Part shown: positions 52,780-63,260 of the stretch, piece after piece
Layout: each line of letters begins with the position of its first letter
How positions within the stretch are numbered: position 1 is the first letter of the stretch
NCBI RefSeq assembly: GCF_029633865.1
Contig: NC_079216.1
Coordinates: 62,442,860 to 62,506,859 of the forward strand
DNA length: 64,000 bases
Direction of reading: 5' to 3'
Origin: Lampris incognitus
Lineage: Eukaryota; Chordata; Actinopteri; Lampriformes; Lampridae
Position numbers and translations under genes: made by a program
The notes under the pieces: model-generated
What the model saw: only the letters and a program-made list of their open reading frames with translations
Told to the model about the DNA's origin: nothing
Databases searched by the model: none

Positions 52780-53870
52780 GTTAGAACTCCTCTTTGCTGG
52801 TACAGGAGTGTTTGTCTCTGGACAGGTGTCGGTGCCAAAAGCAAGGATATTGCTCAAGCATCTTCTCTCATTGTAGTTTGGGTGTCAGTAAGATTGCAGG
52901 GACGATTCATATTTATGCCCCATCACTGCCATGATTTCTCTTGCCTCTAGGCCAGCATCAGTGAGTTTTTGTACAGTGGTACTTCACAAGCAGTAATTGG
53001 TGTAATTGTCTCAGTGCCGGTTGCTTTACGATCTGTGGCAACATGGAGCCAAGGAAGTTCACCCCCATAGGTTCTCTAGTATACCTAACGTTACGAGAAA
53101 GGAAAAAAAGTTCTCATGTTGCAGTAACATTATAAACATATGTATCTACCGTCGGCAACTACTATGCTCACTTTCTCCTAGCTGTTGTCAGTTGCCAGCA
53201 ATATAATTTTTGTTACAGTGTAACCGGTTACTTGCAGAGTAACCAAGCTACACTGTAACAAAAATTATATAGCCAGCAATTGACAACATAGTTAGAAAAA
53301 AGTGAGCATAATAGGCTACAAATAAAAACATGCAAGCTAGCTAAAGTTACATCGTTAAATTACCATAGATCATTGGTGTAGTTTGTCTGTTTTGGGTGGA
53401 GATAAAAGGCTGGTGGATTGGGTGGCAGCAACGAGAGGTATTTCTCCAACGAAGTGACAGGACACAGTCGGTTCCCTGGCTGCTCAAACATAAATCCTTG
53501 TAGGCTCTCTTTGTTTCTTTCCCCAGCATCGTTGTGGTTTTTTGTGCATTCGCTGAATGACAGTGTTCCATACTTCTGACCGTTCTCGTTCTGCCAGATG
53601 ATAAATGAGTCGGGCTTCAGTTGGCGGTCGCCCTCTTTAATTCAGCATCCCACACACAACTGCACATCAAACCAGGCTTTGTTAACAAGAACCTTAGGTG
53701 TGTTTGGATTCACTGCCCGAGAGTGCTTGATTTTCTGAAATTCTGCCTCTGTTAACGCTTGGGTGGTGGAATGTTTTGTGGCGTCCTTCTCGGCGAAGTT
53801 TTTTTCACTACTCCAACAAAAACACTGTTGCAAGTGATAAACTCGCGATCTTTCAACAGACACCAGGATC
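52780..53870 (-). pseudogene. Crypton-type tyrosine recombinase, two exons, inactivated
   Basis: On the - strand exon A (to 53364) encodes ALTEAEFQKIKHSRAVNPNT, LVNKAWFDVQL, a TGA stop, then KEGDRQLKPDSFIIW, SECTKNHNDAGERNK and RLCPVTSLEKYLSLL, ending TNDLW. A GT-AG intron (53363-53095, 269 nt; donor gtaatt, acceptor tcgtaacgttag) joins exactly to exon B (53094-52780) YTREPMGVNFLGSML. After a +1 shift this continues with TTVQKLTDAGLEAREIMAVM then GHKYESSLQSY. This matches the Crypton/DUF3504 recombinases (KIAA1958 relatives). The Arg codon expected after NHCL is a stop (TGA), and the preceding His is Tyr. Two stops look like CGA-to-TGA decay. A palindrome fills the intron. Confidence 0.8.
53159..53313. 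repeat. 155-bp imperfect palindrome in the Crypton intron
   Basis: Arms 53159-53222 and 53251-53313 are inverted copies (e.g. TATAATTTTTGTTACAGTGT against ACACTGTAACAAAAATTATA). The apex is a smaller GGTTAC/GTAACC hairpin. MITE-like; no clear target duplication was found. Confidence 0.88.
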
Positions 53871-53959
53871 GGCTGATTGGCATGAGTGGATTATCGAATG
53901 GGCCTATCGGGCCAAGGCCCAGGGGCCCAAGGGCTCTGTGCGTAACAAAATCTGACATT

Positions 53960-54361
53960 TTGAAACAATTGTATAGATGACTAATTGGCGCAGTAACACT
54001 GAAATTGCAATGCAGTCACAGGTGTGTGTTGAATGTATATTAATTAATGAATAACTGTACTCTGTGCAGTAACTGGACATGTGAACATGCTGCTGCATCA
54101 TTTTCTGAATGTAAATCTATTATATTTTTATTTCTCTATCAATGCTCTTGATCCACCCTGCTTCTATATAGAAATATACATCTTTTTATTCTATTTAATG
54201 GTATAGGCCCCAAGTACTTCAGTTTAGTTCTTTATATTTTGTATATTCTCTATAGTTTTATGCTTTATATTCTCACTATTGTGTGCATTTTGATATTGTG
54301 TGCTTTTGGATTATGTGAGCTGTAATGATGCTTCAATTTCCCACGAGATCAATAAAGTATC
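53960..54361. other. AT-rich stretch, no feature seen
   Basis: Sequence between the Crypton pseudogene and a tetranucleotide array. It ends with CACGAGATCAATAAAGTAT, a LINE/SINE-like 3' tail that seeds the (TCTA)n array. Confidence 0.45.
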
Positions 54362-54364
54362 ATG

Positions 54365-54450
<86 letters not shown>
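54365..54450. repeat. (TCTA)n tetranucleotide microsatellite
   Basis: About 21 uninterrupted units following ATAAAGTATCATG. Confidence 0.96.
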
Positions 54451-55214
54451 GTTATGTGTCAGTAACTCATCTAGTTAGACGAGCTATAGCTCAGGTTAGA
54501 ATGTGTTTTGACATTATAGCAAGGCGAGGGAGGGAAGCTCACATCTTCTGCACCTCGAGCCTCATACAGATCCACTTTTCACTTTTTTGCCAGCTGAGCT
54601 AATTACACACCTGCTTTTTAAAGAAAATTGCCTTAAACAAGCCATTTTCTTACTTTTATCTCAAACTTCACTTTCAGCTTGAGCTTTCTTCGCTCTGTCT
54701 TTTTTTCTTTTTTCTTCTTTTTTGCCCTGAAGGGATATCCCCATTTGGGTGTCACGTCTCTCTCTTTTTTTCCTTTTCCTTTTTTTGATGCCACACACAC
54801 CTCACTACAAGACAAACCTATATGGCTTGGAAAACAGCATACCCTTAACCAATCAGATCTATCCATGAAAATGGAGGCCCCCGTGGCCTTGCCTTCCATT
54901 TAAAATATGTGCTAATTAACATCTGATAGATACATAGTGATTCTTTCTTTCCTACGTTTTTTTCCTTCGTTTTTGACTAAGAACTTCTCAGCCCCAAGCA
55001 ACTTATATTTTGTGTATAGGACACGTTGGCTCTGCATACCACGAATGTGAAGTCGAAACCTGAAAAATAATAAAAGACTGGAATACTACATAAGCATTTG
55101 AAATAGTTGAGAAGGAAAGAACCTTTAACACTATAAGCTGTTGGAAATGGCAGAAAAGTACTTGGAATATTCATTTCAGTTAAATTACCCTTTAAGATGT
55201 TTGAACAGTAGAAA

Positions 55215-55345
55215 AACTGGTAGTTATGGCTTCACAAGGTAGTTGCTAGGGTGTACTATGTAGTGGCGGGAGTATTACTAGGTGGTTGCAAGGGTGTAGA
55301 CTAGGTAGTTGGTGGGTTGTTGCCAGGGTGTAACAAGGTGGTTGC
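55215..55345. repeat. Degenerate GGTAGTTGCTAGGGTG tandem repeat
   Basis: Several diverged units of the form AGGTGGTTGC(T/A)AGGGTGTA are in tandem. Confidence 0.7.
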
Positions 55346-55422
55346 TAGTGAGAAGTAGGCTGCTAGGGAGCTACTGCTACTACAATTGCTGCTACTATCT
55401 ATGGAAAAGTGCCAGCAATACT

Positions 55423-55471
55423 TCTACTACTACTACTACTACTACTATTACTACTACTACTACTACTACTG
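55423..55471. repeat. (CTA)n trinucleotide repeat
   Basis: About 16 CTA units with one TTA interruption. Confidence 0.93.
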
Positions 55472-55524
55472 CACTTTTACTGTAACATGGCCGTAGTACA
55501 AAGCTTGAATTGCAATTACTATAT

Positions 55525-56090
55525 TTCCCGGACTACAAGTCACACTGGAGTGTAAATCACACCCAGAAAAAAATGTTGTTTATAAATTGCATTTATATGG
55601 TGGTACCATAGAAATTGAATGAGTAGAACGGACATTCCCATTCAAATCAACATAGGCGGATGATCAGAACGGCTGCCATTTTTATCTGGACCGCTGCCAT
55701 TGCAGAAAACTGTGACCGTTGCAGCGGGCTAACTTCCACAAAGACTTGCGGCAAGTCGCGGACTCACTGAAGTGAAGTTTTGGATCGAGCAATGTGGGTA
55801 GTACGAACATGGACGGCCCCACTGATGTGTGTTGGCACCATAACAGTCGCCATTTTCCTTTGAACTACTCAAATGACCACAGCAAACAGTTCCATGTCCG
55901 TTCTACTCATTCAATTTCTATGGGCGATACAGTCTTTTTAATTGGGTCACAAGATTAAGCAGTGCCATCTAGTGGCCTTGGTTGAAATGCAGTGTGTTCA
56001 TCCGAAAAAATTACATCGTTTAAGTCGTTTTGGAATGTAAATCGCAGGACCAGCCAGACTAGTTAAAAAACAGCGACTTATAGTCCAGTC
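55525..56090. mobile_element. Non-autonomous DNA element with terminal CGGACTAYAAGTC motif
   Basis: The left end reads CCCGGACTACAAGTCACAC and the right end, inverted, CTGGACTATAAGTCGCTG. GTAAATCRCA occurs near both ends. This matches a widespread vertebrate non-coding repeat with the TATAGTCCGGGAAATA-type end. A second inverted-repeat element (55606-55923) sits inside. Confidence 0.6.
55606..55923. mobile_element. 318-bp MITE with perfect 29-bp inverted repeats
   Basis: Bases 55606-55634 and 55895-55923 are exact reverse complements (starting CCATAGAAATTGAATGAGTA). No coding capacity. Identical 29-bp ends imply a young insertion or gene conversion. Target duplication unclear. Confidence 0.8.
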
Positions 56091-57829
56091 AACTATTAAA
56101 ACCTGAAAAGCTTCATAATTGAAGAATAAAAAAAAAAGCTTCTAAAAGATACTCGGGTTGTTCAGTAGACATTCTAAAATAAATAAGTTGGAAGTTGGAG
56201 ACATTGGAGCTGGAGAGTTGGACTCGCAGCTGGAGAGGTAATTTGAGTGTGATGAACCTTTAAACCTATAAATTGGAATAGCAAAACAGAATGAAAAAAC
56301 CAACTCAAAAAAGTGGGGGGAAAAAGTGGAAAAGAGAAAGTTGAAAAGAGAGAGGAAAAACAAATATAGTTAAAAAATTTTAAAAAAAATAAAAAGAGAG
56401 AAAAATGGCAATCGCTGATTGCTTTAGAAAGAAAAACGAAAAGGAAAAGAGATGAAAAGAAACAAATCCCCACAGGTTCTACTGCACTGCTACGGTGACA
56501 TAGTCTGGGTACAAATTACAATGGAAACCAACCAGTCCAACAACCAAGAGATGTAAGATGAGGTGTTTCCATGATGAAACACTAATAGTTGAGCTTTTAC
56601 CCACGCCATCTATGGGTGAACATTCCACAGGTCTTTTATATAGGAAACTAATTTGCAGTAAAACTCAAATATATCCAAAAGGATAAAGGTTATCAAAAGG
56701 CTGAAAACAAGCATGTACATCCTAAAGTACTAGACTCACTGTTAACATTTTGATTGGATTATATCACTCAAAGAATGTGGCATTAGTTAGACATCAAAAG
56801 TCAAAAATAACACGGACCTTTGTTAGCTGCCAACGCTACTGCAGTTGCAGCTGACAACAGGCCCCTCTATAAATTCTTAATTTAGATAAAATGGAATTAA
56901 ATTACTAAAACTGTGACTAGAGAAAGTATAACCCCCACTGATTACTTCTACTTTTGCTGTGTTGAAAATGCAAAATTTGATTAAAATATTTATATGGATT
57001 TCATTATCTATGACGTCAAAATTATTTAAAGCTACAATCTGTGACTTTCCTCCATTAACAAGAGGTTATTTCATCCATTTTAGACGTGAAGACAATGTGG
57101 CGATTCTGTTGGACGGCAATCAACATGACGAAGTGTTTCGATATGGTCAGACGTAGTTGGCAGTGATTAATAGACCTATTGCAACTAATCTTCTCGGACT
57201 ACAAACAATGTGTAGACATTGTTACTCCTATGATGTTAGCTCAGTAGTAAACATTTCCCACCCTTGTAAAAATGTGATCCTTGGTCCAAAGCTAACGCAA
57301 ACAGTCTAATGTATCATAAAGTTAATCAAACTTTATTGCTACACCGTTCTACAGTAACATTGACTGTCCAATGGAAGCATTCCCACAACAGCATCACATT
57401 TCAGGCTTTTTTCTTGCTGGAGTTGTTTCCGACATGTACATGTTTGCCGCTGCATACCCGGTAACAAAAATATCAACAGCGGTATACAGAGACTGGAGCA
57501 AGTCTCTAACCATGGTAAAGAGACCAGTTAGCATTATGTGACCTGACTCGATGGCCCACATGGATAAAATAATGATTCAAAGAAAGTCCCAAATTTCAGC
57601 TTTAATGTAATTAGATGTCTGTGAAATTTTAGTGGAAATAAAAACGTGAAAAATACTTAATTGTTAGTTCTTAATTGCAAATCAGATTAGTCTCGCTGTC
57701 AAAAAGACCAAGGAACTCCCTGTGATGAAACTGAGATGAAATTGTGAAGCCAACAAATCTGGAGAAAGTTATAAAAAATTGGTAAGCTTTGAACCATCTA
57801 TGGCAACACTGTTATGTCCTTTATAAGAA
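56091..57829. other. Gene-free AT-rich stretch
   Basis: Purine-rich DNA at 56280-56460; the rest has no recognised element or gene. Its 3' part may contain the 5' end of the Tc1-like element. Confidence 0.45.
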
Positions 57830-58560
57830 AATGGAAAAAATACAGTACAACCAAAACATGGCCTATCTAAGGAGGATGCTAGGAGGAAGTCACTTTTGAA
57901 AAAAAGCCAACATTATGTCACAGCTGGAGTTTGCTAGAGGCCATCTGACAAAATCTGAAACCTGGAGGAAGATTTTATGGTCCGATCGCCAGAAAGTTGA
58001 GCTCTGTGGCCTAAAAGCATAGCATTATTTTTGGCTTAAGACAAACACAGTCCAATACCCAGGTAACACCATCACTACTGTCAAGCATGGCGGTGGAAGC
58101 TATGAGGTTCTTTTCAGTTTGAGGAACTGGAAAAAGCTTGTTGACTTCAAGGACAAGTTGGATAGAGCCAAATGCAGGCAACTCCTTGAGGAGAACCTGT
58201 TTTACTCAGCAAGAGATATATGTTTAAGGCATGTTTCAGTAGGCTAATGACCCAAACCACACAGCAAAAATAACAAAACAAAAATGTTTAAAAAAGATTA
58301 CTAATCTTGAACGACCAAGTCGAGGCTTAGACTTAAATCCTGATGAAAATGTGGAGTATGACTTCGAAACTGATTTCCAGCAACACTCTCAATCTGACTT
58401 GGAAGAGCTGGAACAGATCCTCCTGGATGAATGGGCAAAAATTCCAAGATGTTGTTGTGCAAAGCTCATAGAGACACAGCTGAGAAGGCTCACAGTTGTA
58501 CTACAGAAGGCTTATCTACCAAGTATTGACTAAGGAGGGGTGAATACTTTTGTCCATGAG
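57830..58560 (+). pseudogene. Tc1/mariner-type transposase remnant
   Basis: Pieces in different frames include W(R)KILWSDRQKVELCGL-like, TVKHGGGSYE, DKLDRAKCRQLLEENLFYSA and SRGLDLNPDENV. The last frame runs DFETDFQQHSQSDLEELEQI, LLDEWAKIPRCCCAKLI and ends TVVLQKAYLPSID. The order matches Tc1-like transposases, including the DLNP motif. Heavily decayed. Terminal repeats were not identified. Confidence 0.78.
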
Positions 58561-58806
58561 AAATGTACATGCAAGCCTTTCATTCTGAAAAACAGTTGAA
58601 TAAAAAAAAAAGTTTTGCTTCATTAATTTGTTGAATTTATTGTTAATTAACGGAGAGAAATATTTCATGAAATTAAGATTTGGAGGTTTAACAAGCAAAA
58701 AAAAAAAAGAAATAGGAAAAAGATTGAAGCATCCTGAAAGCGTACTTATTCACTGAAAATGGTCCAACACGATATACTCATGCACTCTGCAACATTTAGC
58801 TGACAT

Positions 58807-58950
58807 AGTAAATTCATTCATTCATTGATTATCTAAACTGCTTATCCTTACCCAGGGTCGTGGGATGCTGGAGCCTATCCCAGCAGTCATTGAGCGGCAG
58901 GCGGGGAGACACCAGGCCGCCGGTCCATCACAGGGCCAAACATACTAAAT
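58807..58950 (-). mobile_element. SINE-A fragment
   Basis: CATTCATTCATTGATTATCT, then GGAGCCTATCCCAGCAGTCA and GGCGGGGAGACACC, ending at ATCACAGGGCC. The tRNA-like head is missing. Confidence 0.82.
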
Positions 58951-59247
58951 TACCCTTTAGATATTTGAAATAACTAAAGAACTGAAGGAGCCAGCAAGTT
59001 AAAATTTAGGAAGAAAAATATAACGATAATTACTAAAAAGTTTCGTGTCAGAAATAACCCAAAGCCAACTGATGTGAATGGTTGCTGTTTGGTTTTCAGG
59101 TCATATTTGCCCATGAAAAAGCTGAAGGAAAATTAGGGAGTCTTCCTTTCCTTTCAGAGTGCGTGACTCTTAATAGTTCATTAAAAATGGTTTTCTCAAC
59201 CAATTGGTAGATCACAATTTAACTCACAATAGCTTGTTGAAAAATAT

Positions 59248-59637
59248 CCATCCATCCACCCATTATCCAAACCGCTTATCAGGCTCTCCGGGGTCATGGG
59301 GATGCTGGAGCCTATCCCAGCAGTCATTGGGCGGCAGGCGGGGAGACACCCTGGATAGGCCATCAGGCCATCACAGGGCTGCCACATACATACATACACA
59401 CACACAGACACACACACACATTCACACCTAGGGACAATTTAGTACAGCCGATTCACCTGACCTACATGTCTTTGGACTATGGGAGGAAACTGGAGCGCAC
59501 ACACAGACATGGGGAGAACATGCAAACTCCACACAGAGGACGACCGCGGATGACCCCCAAGGTTGGACTACCCCGAGGCTCAAACCCAGTACCTTCTTGC
59601 TGTGAGGCGACCGTGCTAACTACTGTGCCACCATGCC
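59248..59637 (-). mobile_element. Full-length SINE-A with perfect 16-bp target duplication
   Basis: GCTTGTTGAAAAATAT precedes (59232-59247) and follows (59638-59653) the element. The - strand reads the tRNA-like head (GGTGGCACAGTAGTTAGC with a GGGTTTGAGCCTC B-box relic), the body and the GGAT tail. This is the best-defined copy of the family in the window, 390 bp. Confidence 0.93.
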
Positions 59638-60177
59638 GCTTGTTGAAAAATATATTCAACTTAATTAAACCAGATTGAGTTGTCTCAACCACTTGAGGTA
59701 TTGGTTTGATCAGCAGGGCTCTCGTCCCACAAGGAAGTAAACAACCTAAAAAGTGCTCCAGTCATGTGGGAATCATTTGCCGAATTTTCAATGCTAAGTA
59801 CATATTTCTTGGTCAGTACAGCATTACAGATGTTACTAATCACAACGACCGAACTACACTGAAATAGTTCTTTAAAAAATACCTGCAAAAAAGTGTTTTT
59901 AAAGTGTGATTGACCTTTCAATGTCAGTAAGGTTGTGTAAAACTGCTTACAGGTTCACCTTTTTGAACTCAGACCTCCTTAAAACATTGGACATCCTTTA
60001 GAATCATTGCATATCAATAGCTACACTACACTTGTTTACGGTTGGCTTTTGCAGACTTTGCAGAAAATATTGGTGGAAATTTGTCTGTTGTCAGGCTGTA
60101 TGTTTTTCAGAAATTTATTCTCAATGCAAAAAAAAAAGGCTAATTTCTTTTTCTTTTTTTGTTGTTGTTATATTAGG

Positions 60178-60577
60178 CATAGCATAGCTGTCTATTCCAT
60201 TGCCTACCAACACGGGGATCGTCGATTTGAATCTCTATGTTACCTCCGGCTTGGTCTGGCGTCCCTACAGACACAATTCGCCGTATCTGCGGGTGAGAAG
60301 CCGGGTGTGGGTATGTGTCCTGCTCACTGCACTAGCGGCTCCTCTGGTCAGTCAGGGCGCCTGTTTGGGGGGGGGACTGGGGGGGAATAGCGTGATCCTC
60401 CGATGAGCTACGTCCCCCTGGCGAAACTCCTCACTGTCAGGTGAAAAGAAGCGACTGGCGACTCCACATGTATCGAAGGAGATATGGTGGTCTGCAGCCC
60501 GCCTCGGATCAGCAGAGGGGGTGGAGCAGTGACCGGGACGGCTCGAAGAGTGGGGTAATTGGCTGGAAATAATTGCG
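60178..60577 (+). mobile_element. SINE-B copy
   Basis: The head is CTGTCTATTCCATTGCCTAC followed by CAACACGGGG with a decayed B box. The body is ACCTCCGGCTTGGTC, GGCGCCTGTT and CTCCACATGTAT. It ends at TGGGGTAATTGGCTGG. Sense orientation. Confidence 0.82.
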
Positions 60578-60667
60578 GACTTGTAACTCTACTTAATGGT
60601 CACAATAATTTCCATATCAAACCGATCACTGGTTCAGTTGTTATGCAACTGCGCCATTTATAAGGGT

Positions 60668-63260
60668 TGTCACAGCTGTCCCCCATGCCCTCCCAGGACT
60701 CATCCTCTTCGTCCCAGGCTCCTTAATTATGGCCCCTATCTTGGCCACTCCTCCTGCCCTAGTTTTTCTCTCCTGTTTGTGTGTGTATGTGTAATTCAGG
60801 GTTGGAGGCAGGTGTACAGCAGGAAGAGCAGAGATTCACCACCTGCACTTCATCTACTGCAACCAACCCTACTCCTTATATACCCAGCCTTGCCACATCC
60901 ACCTTGCCAGATCATAGTACCAGCTTATTCTGTCTGCTCTGTCCAGCCCCTGCTTCCGGTTGTTGAAAGGCTCGGCAAATCTGTTGTAGTGTTCTCTGGT
61001 TTTGGGACAACAACCTCACGCGTACGCCAGTGAGAAAGCAAAGATCACCTACCTAATTGGGTTGCTCTGAAGTCTGATGCTTGCCTGGACAACCGCGGTG
61101 TGGGAGAGGCAAAACCACTGTCTGCTCCACGTACGCCAGCTTCACTCTGGAGATGAGGAAGGTTTTCGATCATCTGGTTCGAGGGAAGGACGTGACAAGC
61201 CGGCTCATGTCTCTCCGGCAGGGCAACTGATGTGTGGCTGAGATGGCCATTGAAATTTGAGTTCTCGCCATGTAGAGCAGCTAGAACAATGAGTCTCTCC
61301 AGGGGGTGATTCAACACGGGCTTAACGAAAACATCAAGGATGAGTTGGTGTCCCGGGAGGAGCCTAGTGGGCTCGATGAACTCATCACTTTGGCCATCCG
61401 AGTCGATAACCATCTTCGGGAGTGCCGAAAGGAAAAGGAGGGTAAATCTGCTTTTTTTCCCCCTCAGTGCCTAATTCATCTGTATCGTTTCCCTCTGTTC
61501 TCCAGACTCCACCTGACCAAGAACCAATGCAGCCGGGCCAGACTTGCCTTTACACAGAGGAACGTCAGCGGCGGTTCAACTCGAGGAGTGCGGCCAGGTT
61601 GGCCATTTTATAGCCGCATGCCCTGCGCGCCCAGCAATAGAGTCGGCTCGACAGTAGTGGGAGAGATACTGCTTAGCCAAACCACTTACTCCTCCCTCTC
61701 TCACCCTCAACTAGACGCCACTTTGGTGTGGCGGGGCCAGCCTTGTCCTGTCTGCTCGTTAACTCCGGTGCCAGTTTTTTAGACTGGCAAGTAGCCAGAC
61801 ATCTGGCTCTGGACACCCCCCACCTCTGGAGGTCAACTGAGTAAATGGCCAGTGCCTTGCCCGCGTAACGGAGAAGACTGTTCCTGTCCTCGTCCGTCTC
61901 TTTGGCAACCATCAGGAAGAGATCAGTTTTCACATCATTAACAGCCCCCAAGCTCCTGTAGTTCTTAGGCACCTGTGGTTGAGACTCCACAACCCATACT
62001 TCAACTGGACAATGGGTAAGATTAATGCACGGTGTTGCTGCAGTTTAGAGTCACCAGTGGCCGTGTGCATGCATAAAATTAGGCATGATAATAAGGCAGG
62101 GAATGACATTAAGCTCGTCAGACATTTCCTTAATATTAACGTGCAAATAAAATAAATATTAATCCCAAGTCGAGTCAAGTCTTTTGAGGATGAGTCTCAA
62201 GTCGCAGTGTGTGTGACTTAAGTGCGACTCAAGTCCCCATCTCTGGTAGGTGGCGTCCTACATCCTGTTTACACTTGGTTTTAAAATGCGTTTTGGGTGA
62301 TCGGATCACAAGTGGACAGCGAGACACATCGGCGTTTACATCTGTGTCTATCATGCGTCTCCAAATACGTCTTGCTGACCACTTATGATCAGTTTTCGTT
62401 ACTCTGAAGAAGAAAAGAAGCTTTTGTTTACTGTCTATGTCACTTTCACTACAAGGTCAAAGGGCCTCAGTCAAGCGCCGGATTTGCCTACTAGCTGTGA
62501 AAACAATAGCTAAGGTTTGAAGATGATTCAAGCACTAATATACATGTACGGACTATTCCAACTGTTGAGATTGACAGGACTGATTCTTCTGCCCGAATGG
62601 AGATTAGGCATCTCGTTTCACTTGTACCCCAACCACGTACACTCTCCTCTCTCAATTTTTTCGAAAGTTGGCGCGCTGTTACCAAAACAATCACCACATA
62701 CTGCATTGATGATGTATTTTCCTGTTGGGGACGCATGAGGACGCATTAGCATTTACACTACAAAAGACATGTGGTCAATTGCGTCCCAGACCACCTCGGC
62801 AAGTGGTTTGAGTAACCGGTTCACAAAACGTTTTGGTGGTCGTTTACACCTGTATTTGTCCACTTGTGATCTGATCGCAAAAAAATGCATTTTAAAACCA
62901 AGTGTAAACGGGGTGTAGTTTAAAGAAGAAAGGAAGAACAGCGGTCTACCACCTGCATCTCATCTGCTGCAATCAACCCTACTCCTTATATACCCAGCCT
63001 TGCCACGTCCACCTTGCCAGATCATAGTGCCTGCTTATTCCATCTGCTCTGTCCAGCCCCCGCCTCTGGTTGTTGGTCTGTCTCTGTGGACCCCCACTTG
63101 TCTTCCTGCTTCCCAGTTTGGTCGAGGTCCCCCTCCCCCGTGCGCTTTTGCCCTGCATCCAGTGTTCCCTGTCTGCTCCTCGTCTTGCTACCAGGGTCGT
63201 GGGGACTACAGGGCTTATTTTACTAAAATCTTGCCTTGAGTCAGTCTGTGTCGACATATT
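60668..63260 (+). pseudogene. Decayed sushi-like Ty3/gypsy element with two LTRs
   Basis: The two LTR copies share TATACCCAGCCTTGCCAC, CCTTGCCAGATCATAGT and TCTGCTCTGTCCAGCCCC; they are 60668-about 60990 and about 62936-63260. Between them a gag remnant encodes [52 protein letters not shown]-type and [19 protein letters not shown]. Then comes a zinc-knuckle-less linker and a protease-like stretch ending at about 62010. Pol is missing, replaced by other repeats (62165-62918). This gag type is that of sushi-ichi-like elements. Broken by many stops. Confidence 0.75.
62258..62918. mobile_element. MITE-like element with about 80-bp inverted ends
   Basis: CTACATCCTGTTTACACTTG at the left pairs with CAAGTGTAAACGGGGTGTAG at the right. 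The similarity continues through TTTTAAAATGC, GATCACAAGTGGACA and GTTTACA. The element has no transposase and lies inside the gypsy remnant. A short piece of another repeat with CAAGTC motifs lies at 62165-62250. Confidence 0.75.
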
